From Lantana camara (lineage: Eukaryota; Streptophyta; Magnoliopsida; Lamiales; Verbenaceae), in the NCBI GenBank assembly GCA_037501455.1, contig CM074859.1:89300894-89364893 (forward strand): a stretch of DNA of 64,000 bases, written 5' to 3'. The notes under the pieces are model-generated. The model made no database searches. It was not told the DNA's origin and saw nothing but the letters and a program-made list of their open reading frames with translations. A program made the translations under genes and the position numbers. Below, in pieces: positions 55,593 through 64,000 of this stretch. Position 1 is the stretch's first letter; every line of letters begins with the position of its first letter.

Positions 55593-55610
55593 TTTTGCCC
55601 CCCAATTCTG
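55593..55610 (-). promoter_or_regulatory. Polypurine tract of the Tat element
   Basis: Minus strand AGAATTGGGGGGCAAAA directly before the LTR start at 55592. A G-run followed by A-run at the LTR edge is typical. Confidence 0.75.
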
Positions 55611-55931
55611 TAGTCCTTAGTGATAAGGACTGTAGAATTCTACTAATAAAATCCGTCGAGCGTGTCGCTCGTATGAGGCATAGCGTGTTGGGCAATCATC
55701 CTTCTGATTGCGCCATAAATGCGGTCTCTTCAAGTGACCGCTTGTAACGTCCAAGCATTAAATGCAGTCCTTTCTCCTGACCGCTTGTAACGTCCAAGCA
55801 TTAAATGCTGATGTGCGTGGGGCGCGTGAGACTTGGGAAGTACGTAACGGTTCAATAAAGGGGACTGTTTCCTAGGCGGGAAATGAGTGCGATTTTAAAC
55901 TTTTTGCCAGAAACGTACCAACTTCCACCCT

Positions 55932-55939
55932 TATAAATA
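55932..55939 (+). promoter_or_regulatory. Likely TATA box of the antisense gene
   Basis: TATAAATA inside CCTTATAAATAAGGG, about 290 bp upstream of the ATG at 56221 on the plus strand, opposite to pol. The DNA between them has plant 5'-leader character (C/T- and A-rich, no upstream long frame). Confidence 0.5.
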
Positions 55940-56220
55940 AGGGATTCTGCATCCATTCCCCTTTTTATGCGAATACATCTTCAAAGCAGACATTTGCGAA
56001 AAACTCTTTGCAATCAAGTTTCATAGCATCCCAAACTTTTCTTCAAGCTTTTCCAGAAAACCCAAGGTAATCTCCGGTGAAATTTTCTAACTTTGCTAAC
56101 CTTAGAATCAGATTTAGGATTTGGTAATTCCTCAAGCTTTATCTCTCCAGAAATCCCAAATTTCTTCGAAAATCCCTCACTTCTAAAATCCTCATATCCC
56201 TTTCAAATTCCATCACCTCC

Positions 56221-59138
56221 ATGGCCGGAAATCATGTAGAAGAGTTCGCCCATGAAGTCGAAGACATGGCTACCCAGAGTTTATCTCCTCCGGGTTCCCC
56301 TAGAGACGAAGACTTGGACGAGGCCGTTATGGCCATAGATGAAAGGAACCAAGATGGGGTTGAGCATCTCTTTGAAGAGATGAATTTGGTAATAGAGGCG
56401 GAGAGGCAGGGGGTGACTCTCCCGATAACAGAGAGCACAACTCACCCTCATCGCCACACCGTGACGGTGGCCATTGCAGCCCCGGCTCCGGAACCCGAGG
56501 AAGAAGCGGGGCCCTCAGAAGGATCCCATGACAAGGGCAAGGGCAAGAAGACTTAGAGGCCCAAGAAAATCAAGAAAACCAAAGGGCCAAACGAGGGTAA
56601 CGGTTCGGGCATGCAGGCGACCGATCGCACCCCGGACGAGACTCCCAGCACAATTACTTTGGGAGAAGTGAAGACTATGTTGGCACCAATATATTAGGAC
56701 GAGCGCTTCACCTGGCGGATCCCTGCTGATCACGAACGTGCCAACCGTCCGCCACCCGGTGAGATGGCGGTTTATAAAGATGCAGTCAGTTTTGGGGGCT
56801 TGAGGTTTCCAATTCCAGTCCCTGTGGCCAGCATTCTGAATGATCTGAATCTTTGCCCCTCGCAAATCGTGCCCAACGGACTCGCCTTGATAACGAGCTT
56901 TGTAATCCTCATGAAGTGCGCTGGATTCGAGCCCTTCATGCGAAATTTCAATGCCCTTCTCCAAATGGTTAGCTCAGCACGCTCGTCCCCTGAGGCGGGT
57001 TATTTCTACTACGTTCAAGCGAAGGCCCACTTGAAATTGATCAATTCCCCCTCAACCACCTATAGCCCAAATTGGAAGGAGAAGTATATTTTTGTCAAGG
57101 CCCCAGCGGACGATGATTTCGGGGTTGCCCGTGAATGGAAATCCCATGGGACTGGGCCAAGAACTTGGCTGTGGCGTTAAGGGACGAGGTCCACCCAATC
57201 CAAGCCAAGGACTAGATAGACGACGCAGAACTCATGTTCCTCCGCGGGCTTACAAACGACCCGCATTATCTTGACAATCCTCCCGCTCGAGATTTGGAGA
57301 GAGATGGTTAGACTTTAGGGCGCTAACTTTTAGATAGGGATTCTAACTGTACTTTGCATTTGTAACTTGCATTTTGTGAAATTTGTTTAAGGGTTTCTGA
57401 CCCTCGTTTTCACCTTCTTTGCAAGAGTAGATATTTTAGAGATGGCTGGAGGCATCTGACACGCCGCTCGTTTCGCCAACGCTAACAGGCGTCAGGCTCA
57501 ACAAGGTGACCAACAAAATCCCCGAAGCCATGGAGCAAGCCGAGGTGACGGACGTGGCGGCCACAGGGGCGCCAGCTCAAGCGCCGCAACTGGCGCTCAA
57601 GTGCCGCAGGGGCGAGGGGATAGCCGAGCGGCAAACACAGAGAACCGAATAGTGGTACGGCCGCCAACCGCTGCGGATACGAGGGTGGTCAACCCTAATG
57701 CTGTCAACCAAACGAGCCCCCTGCGAGCGTGGTAATAAACGAGGCTCAGGAGGGCTCTAGCCAACCCTCCCGCAAGAGGAAGAGGATGCCTGATGCCTTC
57801 GCGATAACAGGCAAGGGCTAGCAAGTTATGGAAGGCCCCAAGGGTAGCGATGGCGAAACTTCCTCCTCGGAAGAGGAGCATTTATGGGACTTCGACCGCC
57901 GGGGGGACAGGAGCTACAAGGGCTCCGCAGACGGGGGTGCAGTATTGCTAAGGCATGGGACATTGTCCCATGGTATTAGCCAGAATCTATACGAGAGGAC
58001 CCAATTTACTGCGGATTACAAGCACCTGTACTCCGAGTCTGTGGAGAAGGTGACAAGCGATATGGTTCAAGCCCTTATCTCCGTAAGCTTTCTTTCCTTT
58101 GTAATTTCCATCTCTCTGAAAGTATTGTTCTTCAAATTATTTGTAAACACTTTTACTCTTTCGAGCCCGTGCAGCAAGTGCCCGAGGGCGAGGAATATCC
58201 AGATGCGCTCCACGGTTTACGCTGACCGAAAGGCAAAATATAAGAAGATGACTCGCTCGAATGATCCCGCCCAGCTTCAGGAGGAGCTGGACACTGAGAC
58301 GGCCAAGTATCTCTCCCTTAAGGATGAGTATAAAAAGATGGAGGATGAGATGAAGAAGCTGCAAGATGACTTCAAGAACGCTGAGGAAGCTCGGAGGAGT
58401 TTGCGTAACCAATTTAGACAGCTGGAGGAGAATCACAGTAAGCTTACGGAGGACCGTAATGCCTGGAGAAAGAGGGCTACTGATACGGAGAAAAAATATG
58501 CAGACACCATGGATCAACTTCCTCACCGCATTGAGCAATCAATCAAGAAAGCGCTCATCAAATTCTGCCACTCCAAGGCGTTCAATTTTGTGGCCTCTTT
58601 GCATTGCTTAGACGAGGCTCAAAAGGCTTTCAATTTGGCCATTGAATAAGGGATTCACAAGGGCTTGACGGATCCGGCCATTCGTGAGGCGGAAGGCATG
58701 GCGCTCATGTTCAACGAGTACTACGAGGAGAATGACAACGATCGTGAGGATCCTAAGGCCAACATCTCCCAGCCTGAATACAATTTCCTGGTCAATCTCA
58801 TCCAAGATGAGTACATGGCGGCCCATCCTCAAGAAGAATCCTCCCAAGCAGAACAGAGTGAGGGGAACAACAATGCTGAAAACCCTCCAGTAAACGAGCC
58901 ACCAGCGCCTATTGTTAACGCTCCAGCTTCCAATGCCGAGAATGCCCCCGTTCCTGCCAATAATGCCAATGAGCCCAATGCTCTGCAAGCGCCTGGAAAC
59001 AATGAGCCTGAGCCCCCAGCTGCCCAGCACCAAGAGGAAAATGCCCCTCCAGCACAAGAGCCCGAGGGCCCAGTTCATGGTCCTGTGGCTCAAAACATCT
59101 TGGTGGTTCTGGATGAAGACGTCGCTCCCGCCGCTTGA
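56221..59138 (+). pseudogene. Antisense extra gene of the Tat element (gypsy 'aORF'), with introns, decayed
   Basis: It lies between pol and the 3' LTR but on the opposite strand. From ATG 56221: an acidic N-terminus, a Lys-rich stretch (about 56530-56580), then a domain at 56764-57300 with ILNDLNLCPSQIVPNGLALI, FVILMKCAGFEPFMRNFNAL and AGYFYYVQAKAHLKLI, which resembles the plant 'putative gypsy type transposon' family (Pfam Transposase_28). An Arg/Gly/Gln-rich part (57440-57720) and a coiled coil (about 58240-58560, heptads such as EYKKMEDEMKKLQDDFKNAE) follow, ending in a Pro/Asn-rich tail at 59138. Breaks: stops at 56554 and 56695, a frameshift near 57138, stops at 57213 and 58647. Two intron-like gaps are visible (about 57306-57439; 58083-58174, GTAAGC...GTGCAG). 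Function is unknown; extra genes of this kind are known in Tat elements. Confidence 0.75.
58083..58174 (+). other. Predicted intron of the antisense gene
   Basis: GTAAGC at 58083 and CCGTGCAG ending at 58174, T-rich between. Splicing joins ALIS to QVPEGEEYPDALHGL, a sensible acidic peptide, whereas reading through gives a hydrophobic run typical of translated intron. One further indel is needed to return to the coiled-coil frame. Confidence 0.6.
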
Positions 59139-59403
59139 AGTTTCTCCTCATCCGTTTATGTTGCAATTCTCCTTCTTCTGACTTAGTGCATTTTTTGTAA
59201 GAATGTTATGGGCCCTTGAGCCTTTGTCTTGTAACTTTTGGCGAAGAGCCTTAATTCAATGAAATCCTTCTTTTCTTTAACAATATTCTTCTTTTCTCTC
59301 CTTCATTGTGAAATTTTACTCTGCGCTTGTTGTAACAAAATCTTGTAATAATAAGATTGTGTGTAACATGCTTAGTAAAAATTGCATTACTTAGCTAAGT
59401 CTT
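59139..59403 (+). other. 3' flank of the antisense gene
   Basis: T-rich non-coding DNA with TTAATTCAATGAAATCC near 59251, a plausible plant polyadenylation region (AATGAA-type). No gene is seen. Confidence 0.4.
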
Positions 59404-59660
59404 TGAAACTTAAAAATTTTATTAAGTCTTGAGTAATCATGGGGGTCTTACTGCGAGGCTGCCCTCATTCAAGACTTATGTAAATTCTTCTTAACTTGGA
59501 AAATTTTACTAAGTCTTGAGTAAATACGAGGGTCTTACTGAGAGGTTGCCCTCGTTCAAGACTTGTGAAGATTCTTCTTAACTTGGAAAATTTTACTAAA
59601 TCTTGAGTAAATATGAGGGTCTTACTGAGAGACTGCCCTCGTTCAAGACTTGTGAAAGTT
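59404..59660. repeat. Three-copy tandem repeat, 87-bp period
   Basis: Copies start near 59404, 59491 and 59578; the last two are almost identical. Each holds AAGTCTTGAGTAAATACGAG then TCTTACTGAGAGGTTGCCCT and CGTTCAAGACTT, so AAGTCTTGA...ACGAGGG pairs with CCCTCGTTCAAGACTT into a long bulged hairpin. Tandem repeats in this part of Tat-type elements are known and can seed satellites. Confidence 0.85.
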
Positions 59661-60120
59661 CTTATGAATGACGCTACCGTTGTACGAGCGCGCTTGTACC
59701 CGTTAATTTTTAGGACTTGCAAGCGATCCCATTTTCTAGCGCAAGGCGTTGTGACAAACGACCAAGGCCTACTAGGATTTTTCTTGCATTTTTCTCTGAT
59801 TCATCAGGTTGGTTGTGAGCGTTACCAGGCTATCCTTATGAGGGCGTCCCCCCACGTGGAGTAGAACGCTGGAAAGCGTAACCCATGGGAATGGAGTGCC
59901 GACCACGCTCGTGGAAACGAGGGACATGGGTCTTATCCATTTGTGCAATTTAAAAGCAGTAGTATAGAAATATTCAAAAGAAGGTATTATAACTTACTTG
60001 AGATTTGGAATAGTACATAGAACCCATTAGTGGGATTGTTACATCATCATTCCTAGAGAGCTTTCAAACATAAAATCGCCGGAGGTTACATGCGTTCCAA
60101 GGCCGAGGCAAGCGCTCGCC
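59661..60120 (-). other. Non-coding stretch between tandem repeat and pol
   Basis: No gene recognised. It includes several GAACGCTGGAAAGCG / CGAGCGCG-like pieces but no clear repeat. Confidence 0.4.
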
Positions 60121-63100
60121 TTAAAGTGTCTCCAGGGTGTAGGTGTTGTTGGCTCTGATTTGTATGACCTTGAACGGACCTTCCCAGTTGGGGTCCAATT
60201 TCCCCATATGTTTGGATACTTCCACTTTCTTCAAGACCAAGTCTCCTAGCTGGAAAGTTCTTTCCCTCACACGCTTGTAGTACTGTTGTGCTACAGCAGC
60301 CTTGTATCTGTGTATTTTAGCCCAGGCCTTATCTCTTCTTTCCTCCAGTAGGTCCAACTCCAGACTCCTGTTATCTTCATTAAGCTGGGGCTTAAAATAG
60401 GCTACACGAGCGGATTCATTTACAATTTCTGTTGGTATCATTGCTTCTGACCCATATACGAGGGCGAAAGGTGTCTCGCCAGTGGCCGCTCGGGGAGTAG
60501 TGCGATAAGCCCAGAGGGCCCCTTGCAATTCCTCTGCCCATTTACTCTTTTTGCTTTCTAGCATTGTTTTCAGATGTTGCAGAATGACCCTGTTGGTGAC
60601 TTCCGCCTGTCCATTGGCTTGGGGGTGGCCCACGGAGGTGAAGCACTGTTCAATCCCTAATTCTGAACACCATTCCCGCGTGTCAGCTGCTATGAACTGG
60701 GATCCATTATCTGAAATGAGCAACCTCGGTATACCATACCTGCAGATAATATTTTTTCAAATGAAGTCCCTCACGACCCTGAAGGTGATTTTCGCTAAGG
60801 CTTCAGCCTCGGCCCATTTGGTAAAATAATCGACAGCTAAAATGACAAACTTCTTCTGTCCGACCGTAATTGGCAAAGGGCCTACGATGTTAATTCCCCA
60901 CTAATCAAAGGGCCATGAGACATCTATAGGGATCATTTGAGCGGCTGGAAGTTGAGGGAGGTTAGAATGGACTTGACATTTAGGGCATTTCCTGGAGAAC
61001 TCAATAGCATCTTTAAGAACTGTGGGCCAATAAAACCCACTCCTCAGAATTTTCTTAGCTAGGATACGCCCTCCTGAATGATTCCCACAGCTCCCATTGT
61101 GAATAAGTTTGAGCGTTTCTTTTGCTTGCGAGGGCCTTAGACACCTCATCGGAGGTCCTTAAAACGATTTCTTGAATAATCTTCCTTCGGAGTCTAAAGA
61201 AAATCGAGGGGCCTTGTTTCTAATTTTACGAGCCTCTACCTTGTCAGTGGGGCAAACGCCATCTTTAAGAAATCTGATAATATCGTCAAGCCAGCAAGGC
61301 TCGTGCGAATCAATCATAGCGACCATCTCCTCGACTATTTTCTCCTTGATCAAAGGTTCTTCTGTTCTAAGGAACGTGACAGAACGCTCTGAAGTACCTT
61401 CCAACGCCGAAGCAAACTTTGATAGAGCGTCAGAGCGTTCGTTTTCTGCCCGTGGGACCTGAAGTAAATGGAATTCTTTCAACTTCCCAATGATTTCCCT
61501 AGCTTTGCTCAAATACTACACCATGGTGGTTTATCGAGCCTCATAAGTTCCTTCAATCTAGCTCGCAATTAACTGTGAATCAACATAAGCGGTGATTCTG
61601 GAGGCTCCGTTCTGAAAAGCGATTTTCAATCCTTGCACAAGAGCTTCATATTCTGCCTCGTTATTGGTGACTTAAAAATCCAACCTGATTGCAAAGTCTA
61701 ACTCAATCCCATTGGGGTCTCTAAGGGTTACCCCTGCTCCTCCCCCTTGAGAGGTTGAGGAACCATTCGTGTGCAATACCCATAACCCCTCATTCTCTGG
61801 AGCAGCGGGTTCTAAACCGAACCGTTCAACCAGCAAATCCGCTACTACCTGCGCTTGTATAGCGGTTCTGGGCTCGAAACTTAAGTCAAACTGACTCAAC
61901 TCAATGACCCATTTTATCAATCTTCCGGACACGTCTGGTTTGGATAACACTTGCTTCAAAGGCTGATCAGTGAGGACCGTTATTGAGTGCGCTTGAAAGT
62001 AAGGCCTCAATCGTCTTGATGCGTTGATGAGGGCAAACGCAAATTTCTCGATTTCCAAGTACTTCCTCTCAGCCCCTTGTAATGTTTTGCTCAAATAATA
62101 AACAGGCAAGTGCTTACGTTCCCGTACAGCTATCCGTACCGCGCTTGTGGCCTCGGTTGAAACGGAGAGGTACATAAATAGCCTTTCGCCTTCAACGGGT
62201 TTGGTCAAGAACGGAGCGCTCGAAAGGTATGCCTTCATGTCTTGCAATGCTTTTTCACACTCCTCAGTCCAAGCGAAATTCCGTGCGTTCCGCAAAATTT
62301 TGAAGAAAGGAAGGTTTCTGTCCGCCGAGCGTGAAATGAATCTGTTCAGGGAAATGATTTTCCCTACTAGCACTTGCACTTCCCGGAGATTTCGAGGGGA
62401 GGGGATCTCTAAAATTGCCTTGATTTTCTCAGGGTTGGCTTCAATCACCCTCTGACTGACCATATAGCCCAAAAATTTTCCCCCTCGTACTCCAAAAGTA
62501 CATTTCGAAGGATTCAATTTCATCCCATACTGGCCAGAATGGAAAAAGTACGCTTGAGATCCTCCAGATGTGAGCCTTGACGCTCGCTTTTGACAATCAT
62601 ATCATCGATGTAAACCTCCATAGATCCTCCAATTTCTTTTTCAAACATCTTGTTGACAAGGCGCTGATAAGTGGCTCCAGTGTTCTTGAGCCCAAAGGGC
62701 ATGACTAAGAAGCAATATACCCCTAAGTGAACAACAAACGAAGTTTTGGGGCGGTCCTCTGGTGCCATAAAGATTTGATAGTACCCCTGGAAGGCATCCA
62801 TCATGCTCATAAGTTCACACCCGGCGGTCGAATCCACCAATTGATCTATCCGGGGTAATGGGTATGGATCCTTAGGGCAAGCCTTGTTAAGATCAGTAAA
62901 GTCATTGCACATGCGCCACTTATCTGCGCTCTTGGGCACCAAAACCACGTTACACAGCCACTCTGGATACAAGATGGGCTCAATGTACTGGGCCTCTAGA
63001 AGCTTGTTAACTTCTTCCTCAATGACTCTCTTCAAAAAACCGTGTACATCCTGTTTCTTCTATTTTATGGGTTTAAACGAGGGATCCACATTGAGCCTGT

Positions 63101-63989
63101 GGACTATGACGCTCGGGTCAATCCCTATAAGGTCAGATGCTTTCCACGCAAAAACGTCAATGTTCTCTCTGAGGAAGTCAATCATCATAATCTGCGAGGG
63201 CCCGGAGAGGTTGGACCCAATCTTAGTAGTTTTATCCTTGTTCCCTGGTTCTAGCTCAATAGTAAGGAATTTTTCTGAGGGTTCAATCCTGACTTCAGGA
63301 CGGGGAAGCTCGAGCGCCCTCTTCTTTCCTGTCAAATGTCCATCACTAAGGGGCTTGTCACCTTCACGCTCATCCCCCTCTGAGGAGGATTCTTCTACTG
63401 TTCTTGGCGGAGCATTTTCGAGGGAGCCCTTGGCGCTGGGATCTTTCTTCTTGTTCTTTTTCTTGTTCAACTTGGCCCTCTTGCGCACGGGACCATCCTT
63501 GTCCAGATTGGGGAAGTCAATGGATTTCTTGGTGGACCCGATTTGGAATGTGTTTTCTGCCTTAGGCTTTCTGAGAGATAGCATGTAACATTCCCAGGCC
63601 TCTCGCACGTTGCACAAAACTTCTCCAGCACCCTCGGGGGTGGGGAATTTGATTTTCTGGTGGTAAGTGGAGATAATTGCTTTGAAATCCACGAGAGCCG
63701 GTCTCCCGATTATGATGTTATAGGGAATATCAATTTCTACCACTGCGTATGTGACCATGAGCGTTTTGCGCTGCGGGGCTCGGCCAAATGAAGTGGCCAA
63801 GCGAATTTTCCCTCGTGGGATGACCTCAGAACCTCCAAAGCCAATGAGGGCTGTTTTGAGGGGTTCGAGCGGGATGTTGGTAACATTAATCTTTTGGAAC
63901 GTGGTGTAGGGCAAAACGTTAACAGAGCTTCCACTATCCACTAACACCCTCTTTACAACGTGATTGTGGACATCTAAGCTAACCACCAT
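60121..63989 (-). pseudogene. pol: Tat-lineage gypsy pol, partial and broken
   Basis: Reading from the window edge leftward: protease with VDSGSSVNVLP (about 63920), a charged Lys/Glu-rich linker (about 63300-63520), reverse transcriptase with MDAFQGYYQI and YIDD (62601-62612), a first RNase H, then a second RNase H ([16 protein letters not shown], about 61740; TNNEAEYEAL), and integrase with its zinc region (FSRKCPKCQ) and core (VDYFTKW, ISDNGSQF, GQAEVTNR). The doubled RNase H is a hallmark of the Tat group. Breaks: TAG at 63060, frameshift near 62522, TAA near 61672, three stops between 61510 and 61600, TAG near 60901, TGA near 60760. Integrase ends normally at 60121. Gag would lie beyond the window. 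Confidence 0.9.
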
Positions 63990-64000
63990 GGGGCAGTCAG

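Overview
The window reads as a repeat-dense stretch of a flowering-plant nuclear genome. I infer a plant host from the initiator-Met-type primer binding sites (TGGTATCAGAGC), very long Ty3/gypsy LTRs beside chromovirus-type gag-pol, Ty1/copia and Tat-lineage elements, and CACTA transposons with Cgacgg-rich subterminal repeats. I found no intact host gene, rRNA, functional tRNA or CRISPR array. Almost every base belongs to a transposable element, most of them broken and nested.

Layout. 1-1626: LTR segment in minus orientation, open at the window edge. 1627-8649: a minus-strand gypsy element with a decayed gag and a complete LTR (3251-8649), the LTR split by a copia solo LTR with a perfect target-site duplication (TSD). 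8650-12302: three LTR fragments in both orientations. 12303-35685: a non-coding LTR element ('A') that carries a copia element with two LTRs (14260-24781, gag-pol full length but broken) in its interior and, in its right LTR, a young element ('B', 26707-35540) with 3.8-kb LTRs around only 1.23 kb of non-coding interior. 35686-43225: a chromovirus-like gypsy element with broken gag-pol and a locally inverted integrase tail. 43226-52788: a second gypsy element whose LTR is split by a 5.4-kb solo LTR, itself split by a 1.2-kb CACTA element; its gag-protease is cut by another CACTA element that appears to carry a host gene fragment. 54819-64000: a minus-strand Tat-lineage element with an LTR, a long intron-bearing gene on the opposite strand (56221-59138), an 87-bp tandem repeat, and pol with two RNase H domains running off the window.

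How the parts relate. Autonomous gypsy elements would supply reverse transcriptase and integrase; elements A and B code for nothing but keep primer and priming signals. The signals standing out from plain decay are RNA-scale ones: an array of about 13 small hairpins whose stems vary in a compensatory way (31021-31420, with a short relative at 25923-26000); a ~235-bp block in three LTRs that is far better conserved than its flanks, with a hairpin whose stem covaries with a fourth LTR; regular arrays of the palindrome ACACGGCCGTGT in two LTRs; and a spliced-looking antisense gene in the Tat element.

Limits: lineage names (Tekay/Del, Tat) and domain names come from motif recognition, not searches. 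LTR ends supported by TSDs are firm; the rest are approximate.
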